The notes under the pieces: model-generated
Database searches by the model: none
Told to the model about the DNA's origin: nothing
Seen by the model: the letters and a program-made list of their open reading frames with translations, nothing else
Translations under genes and position numbers: made by a program
Shown: one piece after another, positions 1 to 11,777 of the stretch
Numbering within the stretch: the first letter of the stretch is position 1
How the letters are laid out: every line of letters starts with the position of its first letter
Assembly (NCBI RefSeq): GCF_900324485.2
Contig: NC_046656.1
Coordinates: forward strand, 19,225,904-19,289,903
Direction: 5' to 3'
DNA length: 64,000 bases
DNA from: Mastacembelus armatus
Taxonomy: Eukaryota; Chordata; Actinopteri; Synbranchiformes; Mastacembelidae

Positions 1-967
1 CCAACCACTTAATAGAGCATGATGTAATAGTGTATCATTAAAGGGCGATTTTACATTCACAAACCAGAGGGGGTGGGATCAGCTAAGCTCAAACAGCGTG
101 TCCTGGAAAGAATCAAAGCTTCCCATTGGTGACGCTGTCACAGGTCAACTCCCATGTGAGGGCAAATATCGTCTAGTCTTCGCGCCGAGTGACAAGTGAA
201 ATATAAGACGGGATCGCTGCTCATTGTGAACTGCACCCGAGGGATTATCAGAATAACAAGGCACATGAAACCTATCTTCCCATCCTATCTTTGCACTCTT
301 TCCTCTTCCTTCTGCTCCCCATCATGAGGATATTGCAGACTTCCTGCCACACTTCCCCTCCTGTTCATCTTCTTCACAATCACTAATAAATATCTAACGA
401 AACAGACTAAATCAAACACTGGAGTGAGGCCCTCCGGGGCAATTTGGTCAGTGTCACAACACTTTTTTCCCCTTTACGAGGATCAGGTGTTAGGGATCTA
501 CTACAGCCTCAACAAAGCCTTCAGCACAGTTTTTATTATAACCTATGACAACATTATGTTAACTCAACATCTGTAACTTTATGTCCTGACACTGACAACA
601 AGAAAACAACCAGCTCCTCTCCTGACTTGTTAGAAAAACACAAACCACAGCGAGAGCAAACAGTGAACGGAAAGACGTTGGTTGAGTCAGGAAGCAATCT
701 GTCATGCGGTTTTGAGTATTGCCCCTCCTTTTTAACCAGATAGTGCATATTTCTAATCAGGTTAACCAGGTCAACTAGCAAATTTCCAAATCAGGATGAA
801 AGAGACAACTGGTTATAGTGCAGCGATCAAACAGCGATACAGAGATGTGGGCAAACAGCAGCACAATCACAAGATCAAAATGAGAGTCAAATATCTGGCA
901 CAACATAACAACTATAGCTTTGACTCCACAGCCTTGTCAATACTCTACAGTTCATTTATTGTAGTTA

Positions 968-1038
<71 letters not shown>

Positions 1039-1256
1039 GGTCTGGACAGTGTTGCCAGATAATTACGATGCAGCTCGGCCTTTAGGGAAATTGAAATTAC
1101 ATCATCTGAGAGTCAACATCCACTGCCATACATTCTCCCTGTACCCTGGAACCTTGTGTCCAATACGTTCAGCTGTCTGGACCATTCAGGACTCACAAAG
1201 ACCAGTCTGTGTCTCTTTGCTCCACAACCCAACACACATTTAGGACAGATACTCAC
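1..1256. other. Intronic or 3' flank of cd164, no recognised exon
   Basis: This stretch lies 3' of the second cd164 exon on the minus strand. I found no further convincing cd164 exon. It holds a long (AC)n microsatellite and otherwise nothing that I can support. Short open frames here are not gene-like. Confidence 0.5.
969..1034. repeat. (AC)33 microsatellite
   Basis: An uninterrupted run of 33 AC dinucleotides. On the plus strand it creates a spurious Thr-His repeat reading frame. Such runs are common and highly polymorphic in teleosts. Confidence 0.97.
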
Positions 1257-1738
1257 ATGATGTGCAATTGACCCAAAGACAGTCGGTGGTTACACATGAT
1301 TCACAGGTCAGAGACGAACATCCATCTGCAAAGAAGAGAGAATCAGGTTTAGAAAGGAAATGAAACTCTCCAAGTGGTGCTGCTAAAAAAAAAAAAAGAG
1401 TCCCACTCTCAGAATAAATCTTTTTTTGCACAAACAAACACTGCAGCTGTTTGAGCTGTAAGGCTCTTACATAACAAGTTGATCTGGTCCCTGATCAGCT
1501 GGCTCAGCCTCCACAGCTCACACACAATCACACGAAAATTGAATTTAGACCATTTAACCTCAGGGTAGTGATGTACCCGACAGGCCCTGCGGCACAGGGC
1601 CGACTAAAGGACGCACACAGGCGGATCAGGCTAGCCGCTAGCTCGGCACCCAAAGGTCGCAAACTTACCTGGGTCTGTCGCGGCTGATGCGCCGACCAGA
1701 GCCACGACTACAGCGCAAAACACCGCCTTCAGGTACAT
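1257..1738 (-). CDS. cd164: CD164-like sialomucin, first two coding exons (partial)
   Basis: Two minus-strand exons are visible. Exon 1 (1738-1669) starts with ATG and encodes a signal peptide, MYLKAVFCAVVVALVGASA, followed by a consensus donor (CAG/GTAAG). Exon 2 (1325-1257) follows a CTTTGCAG acceptor, is in frame (phase 1 to phase 1), and encodes a cysteine-rich piece containing CESCVTTDCLWVNCTS, ending at GTGAGT. The spacing C-x2-C-x4-C-x-W-x2-C resembles the cysteine-rich part of CD164, a small type I sialomucin of endosomes and plasma membrane. The next gene is ppil6 on the same strand, as in human 6q21, which supports the call. The remaining exons (rest of ectodomain, transmembrane segment, short tail) were not recognised in 1-1256 and probably lie outside. 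A CD164-like-2 paralogue is the main alternative. Confidence 0.66.
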
Positions 1739-1848
1739 GTCTGCGGCCAAATTACTTCTCCGTCTGCGCTACGGGGTTTGGAGACGACGAGGAAGAGACT
1801 TCGGGGGTTTCACGGCTTCCGGACCGTCTTGCGTTTCTGGTCGCTCCC

Positions 1849-1869
1849 GCTGCTGCTGCTGCTGCTGCT
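1849..1869. repeat. (GCT)7 triplet run upstream of cd164
   Basis: Seven GCT units lie about 110 bp upstream of the cd164 start codon. Read on the gene's own (minus) strand this is a CAG/AGC run in the promoter or 5' UTR. It is short and probably neutral. Confidence 0.85.
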
Positions 1870-2814
1870 CGCTAGCTCGACACTTCCTACTCGACAGGTC
1901 ATGTGGCAGTTTTTACTGGGAGTGGTGAGAAACCAGTCCAGGTCATGAGCTGGGTACACGTCACACCAGGCGGGAGAGGACTTTCTCCATCCAGCTGCCT
2001 GATTGGCCCGGACACAACAAAACCTGACAAACTGTTCACCTGTGACGCACAACGCTGAATAATTTATAGGCTAAAAAAAAAAAAAACCCCTCAGTCAGTG
2101 GAAAGTACTACTCTAGTACTGTACTAAAGTATTATTTTAATATGTAGTAATATGTAATGTAATGTGTAGTATAATCCTAAAACTTTGTAATTACCCAGCA
2201 AAGTACTTCAAATTATAAGTATAAGGTATTTAACATTAGCTCCATGGATGAACACAATAATACATCAGTAATTATATTCCAATAATAGAAAATACATCGA
2301 TGTGAGAGTACTTTTACTTTTGGTACTTCAAATGTATGATTTGAATGTAGGCTTTTTCTTGTAACAGAGTATTATTACACTTTGGTATTTATACTTTTGT
2401 AAGTTTAGGGTCCCAGTACACCTTCCACCACAGACCAGAGTGTTGTATGATTAACACCTGACATTTTACAAGGTACAGTTTAAAATGATGCCAGGAAAGT
2501 AAGTGTTCAAAGTCCAGCCTGCACAAGCTCCAAACAGTCTACATGAAAATAAGAAATGTTACTGTCTATTTGATTTCATCCATAGCCCTCATAGCTCAAA
2601 ATCTTACCAGCGAAACGTCTCAATGAGTAGAAGAGATAATGAATTAAAGGTACACTGGCACAGACATGGTACAAATGTAAGTTTTGCTTTGCCTCACCTA
2701 CTGTTGTAGTCTTATTACATAATAGAGAAAATAAGGTGTGTAGTACCTTGATCATAATTAGGTTTCTGCATTATTTAGTGGAATCATATCAGTCCAGTAC
2801 AGACTGAAACACAT

Positions 2815-3115
2815 ATAGATAAGATAAGATAAGATAAGATAAGAAAACCCTTATTTGTCCCACAATGGGGAAATTGGATTGTTGCAACAGCAAAGTACAA
2901 ATACACAGCAGAGTGCCAAAAGTAGCAAAGAGGTAAGATAAATAAATTAAAAATATTTAAAAAATACTAAGTGGAATAAAACTAAAAAGCTACAAAAACT
3001 ATAAGTGTGTACAATATGTGCCTATGGGTATGTACAGTATATGGACATTGATGGGTAAATAAATAAATACCAGGTAAAGTGACCACAGTATATTGCACTG
3101 ATGGTGATTTACCTT
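2815..3115 (-). repeat. Interspersed repeat, LINE 3' end with GATAA-type tail
   Basis: The segment begins with about five GATAA units, then 'CCCTTATTTGTCCCACAATG' and an A-rich stretch. Read on the minus strand, this is the familiar teleost LINE 3' end with a 'GGGAC-AATAAGG' motif and a short-repeat tail (TTATC)n. Similar tails occur at 50668-50760 (minus) and 52330-52365 (plus). Exact family is not resolvable by eye; CR1/L2/Rex-like is likely. Confidence 0.6.
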
Positions 3116-3284
3116 AGTGTGTTGTGTTTGTATTAAAGCACCTGCATAAGTTTGTATGTGTATGTGTATATGTATGTATATGTTGATGTAGATGCAGGTG
3201 TAACATGTATCTTATGTTTATTTTACTACATCACAAAGATTGAAATCATATTTAAAAAAGGCAGCGATAACAAATGCTCAGGAG

Positions 3285-5444
3285 CTATAGCTTTAATACC
3301 CCACAGTCTGTAATTTTACATTCATATTTGGGTCTTTCATTGCAAGTGGGGGCCTCTTCTAATCTCCTGAGGACGTCAACACCTTCAACCACTTGTCTAT
3401 AATAAAAAAGACAAATTTTAAAACAACTATGAGATTATAGACAATTATTAGACAATCATAATTCTGTAGTTATACAAACCCAAAAGCAACATAGGCCCTG
3501 TCCATCCAGAGTGTTGGCTGCAGAGTGATGTAGAACTGGGATCCATTTGTGTGGGAACCCTTATTGGCCATTCCTAAAATGCCTCGCTTAGAATGGGAAA
3601 CAGCAAAACTCTCATCTAAAGGGGAAAAAGACACATGTTCAAGTTACCAACTAATATACAGCTTTGCACACTACATTCTCATGGGAGAGGCCGTACCTTC
3701 AAAAGTTGGTCCATAGATGGACTCGCCTCCATTGCCTTTACTTTCCAGAGAAATATCTGCAAAATTGAGAAACAGATGACTAGACCACGGTGACACTGCA
3801 GAAAATCATATTACAAGATATTTTTCATTCACCTCCTCAAATTCATGACATTTTGTGCAAAAATTTAGGTGCATTCCTGACCTAAGCTATGGTTGGTATG
3901 AGTGGATATGATGGCCTCTCATGTATTTATGTTAAAAAACATTATCATCTTTAAGATCTGACCAAGATACAAGTTAAAATCTGTGTCCAAATTACCATCT
4001 TCATCTAGGATTTACAGTATATATGCCATACAAAGATGACTATACAAACCAGATTATGTATTTTTGTTGCACTTTTGTTTTTACGAGCCACTGAGGACCC
4101 TACCTCCTCCTTGCACCCAGCCACTGGGCACCACACGATGAAACAGAGAGCCCTTGTAGCAGAGAGGGAGGCCGCTCGGTGACACTCCCCGCTCTCCTGT
4201 GCACAGAGCCTCAAAGTTCTTTGATGTCTTTGGACACACATCTGAGAACAGCTGAGGAGGGAAAAGACAATAAGTCTAGAAAATATAAAGGCAGATTTGA
4301 AAAGCCTCAGAGATGGTGCTGTGTATGTAAATACATTAGCTCACCTCAAACAACAACCTCCCTGCTGCTTCTCCTGCTATATCCACATCCATGAAGACAA
4401 ACCGATGCTTTAACGAAAGAAAGGTTGTTTATTTGTTTTATTTATTGTAGAAATTATATCTGAGAAAAACTCACAAATAATTGATGTTTAAGAGTAGTAA
4501 TATTCAGCTGTATGAATGACTTGACTGCAAACTAACCTAAAAAGTTGCATATCAATGAATAAAGTATGTGTTAAAAATGTGTAGATGCCAAAGACACCAC
4601 AGAAGCAACATGAACCTATTATGGACCCACATTTGTTACCTCCATGTGTTATCTTAATGTGGTGTTGACTTGCCCCAGTTTTCTGGAGGTGTTTGGTGTA
4701 GCAGTCCTCAGTGACAGCCATATAGAAAGCCTGCGGGCGACTGAAAGCAAAGCCCCAGTGCTTCTTGGCCCAGCTGGCAAGCTCCTTCTCGTTCCCCAGA
4801 AAAAGGCCGTTGAGAAAGCACATCAGGCTGCTGGAGTACTGCCACACTTCACCACGCAGCTCCTTGAATCACAGGTTTTGGATTACGGATGTGGTGTGAT
4901 TCAGCATTTCAGAATAAGCAACATGTCAAAGTACAGTATATTATATGGTTGTGTTGGTGTGTTTTCTGTATTTTCCTATATTCCACTATAGGCATAGCTA
5001 CTCTATTTGTGACCACTTACTCTTTTCTTGTTGCACAGGTAAGAGTGCCAGTCCAGTTCGAGGAGGGGTTGAGTTTTTGGATCCATGAATGCCTCAGGAA
5101 ACTTCTGCTTTAGTCCCTGTTGTGTAGAGTCAAAATATAGGGTGCTGGTAAAGTTCAGGTGGAAACCAGTGCCTGTATATAGCTGTAACTATAGACATAC
5201 AAAACATATGAATCACATTAAACTACAGCTCTGAGACAAAATAAATAAAGTACTGGTTCACCTCGGCAATACTTCTGGCAACATGGAGATTACGGTCTTT
5301 AATTAAGCCGACGATTTCTATACGAACCTTTGGGTTCATTGCTAAAACAAAGCGAGGACCCAAAAATTCAGTCCTCAGTCTGTAAACAAGAACCTCGTAT
5401 CCATAGCAACAAGCATTCGCAGGCGCTTGAATATGACGTGTCAT
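3285..5444 (-). CDS. ppil6: Peptidylprolyl isomerase-like 6 (cyclophilin fold)
   Basis: Eight minus-strand exons join in frame: 5444-5262, 5116-5021, 4862-4674, 4407-4345, 4251-4104, 3756-3697, 3615-3480, 3396-3285 (987 nt, 328 aa). The N-terminal half has the family's own domain ([35 protein letters not shown]). The C-terminal cyclophilin domain shows [60 protein letters not shown] and a final [14 protein letters not shown], matching human PPIL6 in order. The expected active-site Arg follows Phe-His in FHRV, but other catalytic positions diverge, as in the human protein, so isomerase activity is uncertain. A second in-frame ATG at 5339 (Met36) sits just before the conserved part and may be the real start, giving 293 aa. 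Intron 3 uses a GC donor. The human gene is expressed mainly in ciliated cells. Confidence 0.93.
5397..5410. promoter_or_regulatory. X-box (RFX-type) motif at the ppil6 5' end
   Basis: The 14-mer GTATCCATAGCAAC fits the ciliary X-box consensus RTHNYYWTRRNRAC at every position. It lies inside the first reading frame of ppil6 if translation starts at 5444, or about 58 bp upstream of the start codon if translation starts at the ATG at 5339. The second arrangement is where ciliary X-boxes are usually found. Function is inferred from sequence only. Confidence 0.45.
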
Positions 5445-5787
5445 TTAAAATGGCGGGCGTCGTTCAATTTCGCTAAAGCAGCAACTTTACTTCCCTCCCG
5501 TTTATTTATGAGCATGTCGGTTGAGTAAATAAAGGTGTATTTACTGAATAGACGTTATTATGTCGAGTTTTAGTTATTTTATACCCACAGTCAACTTTCT
5601 TTTCAGCGATACGACAATACAGCAGCTTTTTACAGGACGCGTCCAGCGAAGTGGGACGCGGCCCAACGGCGCCAGTGTTTGAAACCTGCGGCTGGATGAG
5701 TTTTGTTTTGTGCTGGGTCGTAAGTTGGCGACGTTTCCTACACATTTTCCACCTCTTGAACCTTTCTAAAGCTTTGGACAGGTCGCT
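5445..5787. promoter_or_regulatory. Divergent ppil6 / gen1 promoter region
   Basis: Only 343 bp separate the first ATG of ppil6 (minus) from that of gen1 (plus). The stretch holds several CpG dinucleotides and no TATA box that I can identify. A head-to-head arrangement this tight usually means a shared bidirectional promoter. Transcription start sites cannot be placed from sequence alone. Confidence 0.6.
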
Positions 5788-8700
5788 ATGGGTGTTCAGG
5801 ACCTGTGGTCTATCGTCGAACCGGTTCGTGAGTCGGTGCCGCTGTACAGTTTGAGCGGAAAGACGCTGGCGGTCGACCTGAGTTTGTGGGTGTGCGAGGC
5901 CCAGCACGTCCAAGCAATGATGGGCAGAGTCACCAAGCCCCATCTGAGGTAACATATCTGCTTTTGTTTGATTACTGATAACCTGTAGATATTTCTATAG
6001 CGCATGCGCTCTGGTGTGTGCAGGAATCTGTTCTTCAGGGTGTCAGCCCTCACACTGATGGGGGTTAAGCTCGTCTTTGTCATGGAGGGAGAAGCACCGA
6101 AGCTTAAAGCAGAAACCATGAGCAAGAGGACAGAAGCGAGATTTGGAGGGTTCAGAAAGGCTGCTGCCCCCAGGTGCACAACAAACACCAGCAGGGGGCG
6201 CTTCAGGGCTGTGCTGAGGGAGGTTGGTTGGTCCTGCAACACTGTGCACCCCCCAACATAGGCAGCCAAGAAATAAATCAATGTGGTTTTAAACACACCC
6301 TTTTCAGTGTGCAGAAATGCTGGACTACCTGGGTGTTCCGTGGGTGACGGCTGCCGGAGAGGCTGAGGCCATGTGTGCTTATTTGGACTCCCAGGGCCTG
6401 GTGGACGGGTGCATCACCAATGATGGAGATGCGTTCTTGTATGGGGCCCGGACGGTCTACAGGAACTTCAATATGAACAGTAAAGTATGTAATTAAAAAG
6501 TGTACCCAGGTCACTGGACTGGAGTTTGATTAAATATGATTTACTGCTGGGCAGCATGGTGGATGAGTGGTTAGCACTGTTGCCTCACAGCAAGAAGGTT
6601 CCTGGTCTGAAACCCATCAGGGGCCTTTCTGTGTGGAGTTTGTATGTTCTCCCTGTGCTTGTGTGGGTTTTCTCCAGGTACTCTGGTTTCCTCCCACAGT
6701 CCAAAAACATGTATGTCAGGTTGATTGGTGACTCTAAATTCAGTGTTTTTGATCGTCATTGCATAAAACTTATATAAAGTAGTTCTACTTACTGTTATAC
6801 AGTGTTTTTCCTCAACAGTTTATTTTAATACCTATTTGTATTTTTAATTGGATTTTTTATTTTGCACAGTACAAGTGTAAGTATTTTTATTCATTCAGTT
6901 TGGTTTCTCATAGTCTATTTGAGAACAACTTCTAATATCTTCATTATTACAGTTTTTATTTTAGTATTGAAGTAAAAATACAAAATGTTCATGGGAATAA
7001 ATGGTTGATTTTCCTTTTTTTGCAAATATAAGGCTGCAGGGCATTTTTCATTTGTTTTAAAAGATGAATCAGGATTGAAAATAACATTTGACTAAAGACC
7101 TAACTCTAGGATTTTAGCATGTGAGGGAGGGCTATTTCTAACTTACCTGTGTATTTTTATTGCTCTCTTTATTCTGCAGGACCCTCAGGTCGACTGTTAC
7201 CGGACATCTAAAGTACAAACAGAGTTGCATCTGTGCAGAGAGAACCTCGTTGGTCTGGCCATCCTCCTTGGCTGTGATTATATTCCTAAGGTAGGGAGAA
7301 ATCTTAGGAATATAACCATCCAAATCAAAAGCGTGAATAACTGACGTTAACTGTACATTTCCATGCATCTGTAAGGGAATCCCAGGTGTTGGTAAAGAGC
7401 AAGCTATTAAACTTATCCAGACACTGAAAGGACAAACACTTCTACAGAGGTAGGAAACAAAATCCAGTCATGACTTTCTTGACAATATGTTGTGATGCTG
7501 CACGTTTAACTTTTCTGTGGTCACCTCAGGTTCACCCAGTGGAAGGAGGATAATGCAGGTGTGTCTGAGGTGGTTGTAAAGAAGGTTCCTCACTGCCACG
7601 TATGTCGACATCCTGGTGAGTGGGGCCCCGCCTTTAACTCTGAACCTGATAAGAAGTGAAAAGCAAAGGAGGGTGCTCTCTGCCTCACACATGGCTGATT
7701 TAAATCCATTGTACCTGCTGTGTTAAAATATACCCTTATGTGAGAGATGTTTAATCTGAACATGTCTCTGACTTCACGCCCAAGTTGTAGCAGTGTGTTA
7801 TATGTTCCCTGTAATTCACAGATGTTTTTCTCCTCCTATTTATCCTGATTCATCTCCTCTTGTTTTCAGGCTCAGCGAAGGTACATGAGCGTGGTGGATG
7901 TGTGCTCTGTGACAGTAAACGTTTCTGTCAGCCTCAGGACTTTGATTACCAGTGTCCCTGTGACTGGCACCACTACGAAAAGACCCGCCAGGCCTCGTCT
8001 TGTGAGGCAAATATCAGAAAGTATGTGACTTTCTGTGAAGTTAAATGCAAATGAAAGATGGAACATAGAAATCAAGAACATAGAGGTCATCCACAGGCAG
8101 ATGCTTCTTAGTGAAACGATTAGTGCACATGTCATGGAGGCATTTTTAAACAAAAACAACTTGGTTTGCTTTCTTTCTGTGTTTTGTGTGTTTCATTCCT
8201 TTTTCAGAAAGACATTGGCAAGTCCACAGTTCCCTTTCACAGAGGTACAGCTGTTTTCACCTGTGTTGTTCGTATGCTGTTGTTTTATAACATGTATGTT
8301 TTTAACACTTGAATTGCTTTTTGCAGATTATTAGTGAGTTTCTGATCACCAAGGACAAGCCTGTGTGTCATTTCAAAAGGAGACAGCCCAACATGCAGTT
8401 GATGCAGGTGCTGCCTTTATTTAAATGATTTGTTCAGTGATCTGCTCAGTGAGCTGTGTGTGACACTTTGTGCTGTGTTTCTCAGAATTTTGCCTATGAC
8501 AAGATGGAGTGGCCGAAGCACTACACCAGTGAAAAGGTTTTAGTCTTGATGACCTACACAGAGTTGATGAACAGGAAATATGGAAAGGAGATGTCCTCTC
8601 AAATCAGGCCTCTCCGGTGCGCCTACAATTTTGATTTTATATATTTTTTGACAACCAAAAAATGTCAGAGATGATGCTGGTGTTGTAGGAAGTGATTACA

Positions 8701-11700
8701 CATGTCTACTATTCTATTTTTCCCATCAAAGGATATTGAAACCAAGAGTGAGGAATGGTGTTGCTTGCTTCGAAGTCATCTGGAGCACTCCAGGTCAGTT
8801 TAAATCTTGTCAAAACATTTATTTTCACTTACCTTCAACAAAGATCAGTATTTTTGTATGACATCTATTTGATAAGCACCGGCCTTTTTAACCTCACAGT
8901 AAGGAAACATCCGCTGGGTTGAGTGACATGACTGCTGCATTAAGAGGAAGTTGGGGTGCAGGGTGCTCGTCACCGGGTTGTCTGATAGTGAGTGGCTGTG
9001 AGGTGGGCTTCACAGGTGACAGATCGGTCACAACAGCCACTAGGTGCTAAACTGACTTCCTCCCCAGGCTGAGAAATCTGTCATATCAAAGTCCACTTGA
9101 CTAACAAGCTCCCCTGACATGACTGAGAAAGTCTCAATCAACAAATTCTCCATGTGCATGATGGATGGATCATGGAAAAGAAGCAGTTTTAATACAACTA
9201 AAGAGTTGGGACTGGTCATGAGTCTGCAGCATCTGCTGAATTCCCTTTATTACTCATTATTATAAAGTCACTCTTACTTGAAGTCACTTGTTTATAATGA
9301 CAACATGGATTGTTATGTGATTTTATGGAAAGTCCTTTACTGTAAACTGTAGTCCTCTGTCTTATGTCCAAAGTTAGAGGCAGATATCTGCCCTAGGAAA
9401 TTTGGCTGATTTGGGATAAATGTAGATGTGTAATGGAGTCCACCAGTTATGTTAGCTCATTGCATATATCTTCTTAATTTCATGTCTATGTGTTATCAAG
9501 TAAGTTGTTTTAATTCCATTATTGAATAAGACGCCTAAAATCTGTCAACTCTCTTTGTCTGCTGGAGTTGTAGTGCACCTGCAAATCATGTGCTATAAAA
9601 CTTGAGGTTTCCTCAAGATAAATCCAAATAATATGTTTCCTGTCAGCTGTTATGACATTTTGAATTGTAATATCTGCAAATGCCTCCCAGGGCTGGTGTC
9701 GTTCTTCAGGGCCATAATTACAGCACAACTCCATGAGCTTCCTAATGTATTAAATTACTGAGCACATATTTGGCCTGTACATGATGCTTTGGTTTTTTTT
9801 CCCTGCAGGACATTATGTGTTTCCTGAGGATCATCCTGCAGAGAATCAACATGAGGTGAGGACAGTAGAGGAGGAGTCTCTGTTTCGTGTGGCCTTCCCA
9901 GAGGTGGTGGAGAGCTACCTGAGAGACAAAGCTCTGGCTGCAGAGAACAAGACCAAGAGTAAGGCAATACTTTATAAAATACTCTTAAAGAAATGCACAA
10001 AACATGTATAGTACTGCAGTTCATAGTTAACCATATCTGACTGTAAATGTCAATAATTTTTCACTTCAAAAATGCCAACCCCCTCCACAGACGTGTCAGG
10101 CTTGAAGACTTCCCACACTATGCTGACAAGGCTGTCCTGATCAAAGCCACCTGGAGCTTTGACTTGTTTTTCAAGTCTATTACAGCAGCTCTAACACCTG
10201 AAAATGTAGTTTGGCAGCTCAGTTAATTCACACCAAAGGCTTTGATGCTGAGAGGTGTCTGTCTCACAAGCTTCACTGTTACTTTATGCAGGTTGAGGGT
10301 GGTTATCAATGCTGTAGAGCTCCAATTCCTCACATGTAGAAAAACTAGTCACGGAAATTGAAGAGATTCCAGAGCAGCTGTGTTCAGAGTAACTATGAAG
10401 TCATCAAGATAATATCTGAGGGTCTAAAACCGTTAAACTTTTGACATTTCTGTCTTACTTTCCTTTGCAGAAAAGAAACCAAAGGGTAAACAAGAGAAGC
10501 CGTCTGATGTTTCCGATAGTATTTCCGACCTCTTGGCTCAGATGATCCTTGGGAGCTCCTCTTCAGCAGATGCTGCCACTCAACCACAAGCTCTGCTCCC
10601 TGTGATTTCAGACACAGAAAAAGCAGAAGTGGTGGTTTTAGAAACACCAGGGAACCATAAACGGCATCAGATGGCAGAAGAAGTCCAAAGCAGTCTGGGT
10701 GTTTGCCCCAGCACTCCTTTGTGTCCTTCAGAATCTGAGGCTGTTTCTTCGCCATCTGTCTCTGCTGTTATTGATGCTCTCCACCTGAGTGATATTGACT
10801 GGGATATTTCATCCTTCACGTCCTCTCCACCTCCACAGACAGCAACAAATCACACCACAGACCCCGGGCAAGATAAAACCACAGACAGTGAAAACACCAA
10901 GCAGAAAACCTCAAGTGACGACAAAGAAGCAGGCTCCAGATCTGCTGCCGAACTGTGTTACACAGAGTGTCCTCTAAGGGACAGGCTGCTCATGAGGAAT
11001 ACAGCCAAAGCTATCAGCCAGGGGAAGGTAGACCATAATGTGGTTTTAAAACAATTAAGCTATGAGTTAGCCTCTCCTATACAAATGTCTTCTCATAACT
11101 CAGACTCAGAACCCAACACACAGATCTCCACTGAGGGCAGAAAGGACAGTAAATTCACAGCAAAGGAATCTGATGTTAGCAAAAGTTCATATATAACAAA
11201 TAAGACAGGAACAGAAAATAACACTTCAAAACAGACATTAATACCTGTAGTTCAGGATAAAGACAATAACACAAAGAACAAACGTAATGACCCCCAAAAG
11301 CCATTTCAGAAATATGAAATTTTCAGGACAGTTATTTCATCGTCTGCTGTCCCACCACAGAGGTGCCACTCTGACCCAGGTCGAGGTCAGGATGTGCAGC
11401 AGACCAACAAGAAGAGTGTTTGTATAAGTCTGTGTTCGTCCAGCGAGGACAGTGACACGGAGAACCAGCAGTTTAGACCTCAAATAAAAGCTAATACCAA
11501 GCCCTTAAAAAAGATCAAGGGTGCAGACTTTGCCCTGAAACCGGTTTCTGGACTTAAACCGACCAAACTACCTCAACCGTTAGGACCACAATCTCATAAC
11601 ACAACTGCATCGACTAAAAGCAAATGCCAGGAGGTCTCACCAGCTTCTGCAGACGGGGACGTGTTCCTTCAGAGTCCAGCATCACCTGTGACTGTGTTGG

Positions 11701-11777
11701 ACAGTGATGATTCAGTGATTTGTAGTGAGAGTCCACTGCCACTGGCAGAAAGACTGAGGCTGAAATTCCTGAAGTGA
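5788..11777 (+). CDS. gen1: GEN1 Holliday-junction 5' flap endonuclease (resolvase)
   Basis: Thirteen exons: 5788-5948, 6024-6222, 6308-6484, 7180-7290, 7376-7449, 7530-7615, 7870-8020, 8208-8244, 8327-8407, 8486-8616, 8732-8793, 9809-9958, 10471-11777. They total 2727 nt and 908 aa, equal to the human length. GEN1 is a Rad2/XPG-family nuclease that cuts Holliday junctions symmetrically. The N- and I-domain acidic residues are in place: Asp30 (AVDLSLW), Glu75 (VMEGE), Glu138/Glu140 (GEAEAMCAYL) and Asp159/Asp161 (NDGDAFLYG). The helix-hairpin-helix segment is GIPGVGKEQA. A Cys/His-rich chromodomain-linked region follows (CHVCRHPG; CVLCDSKRFCQPQDFDYQC). The last exon (435 residues) is a Ser/Thr-rich, weakly conserved tail ending SPLPLAERLRLKFLK, like the human C-terminus. 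All catalytic residues are intact, so the gene looks functional. Confidence 0.97.
6547..6742 (+). repeat. tRNA-like SINE copy in gen1 intron 3
   Basis: This contains GATGAGTGGTTAGCACTG (A-box-like), then GGTCTGAAACCC (decayed B-box-like), then a unique body with 'TTTTCTCCAGGTACTCTGG' and 'AGTCCAAAAACATGTATGTC'. A closely similar copy is at 52644-52870. The same family is very common in teleost genomes. The short open frames across it are not genes. Confidence 0.75.
8944..9062. other. Nested inverted repeats in gen1 intron 11
   Basis: Three sets of perfect inverted repeats are nested around one centre: GAGGAAGT (8944-8951) with ACTTCCTC (9055-9062), AGTGGCTGT (8991-8999) with ACAGCCACT (9033-9041), and GTGAC (9016-9020) with GTCAC (9027-9031). 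The result could be a folded RNA element or a relic of a small inverted-repeat transposon. No snoRNA boxes were recognised. Confidence 0.4.

Larger units (their letters stand above)
1739..3284. other. Intergenic region between cd164 and ppil6
   Basis: This holds the upstream region of cd164 and the 3' flank of ppil6. Apart from a triplet run near 1850 and an interspersed repeat from about 2815 to 3115, I see AT-rich sequence without coding signal. A TTTATT hexamer near 3216, which reads AATAAA on the minus strand, could be the ppil6 polyadenylation signal, about 70 bp past its stop codon. Confidence 0.5.

Noticed and set aside
796-1062. Open frame with a long Thr-His repeat
   Set aside because: It is only the translation of the (AC)33 microsatellite, and its flanks have no gene structure.
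5506-6296. Two minus-strand open frames of 149 and 166 codons opposite gen1
   Set aside because: They overlap gen1 exons 1-2 and intron sequence, lack a recognised domain, and match no splice pattern.
6526-6777. Open frame resembling another at 52618-52938
   Set aside because: Both cross copies of the same SINE family, so the similarity is due to the repeat and not to a gene family.
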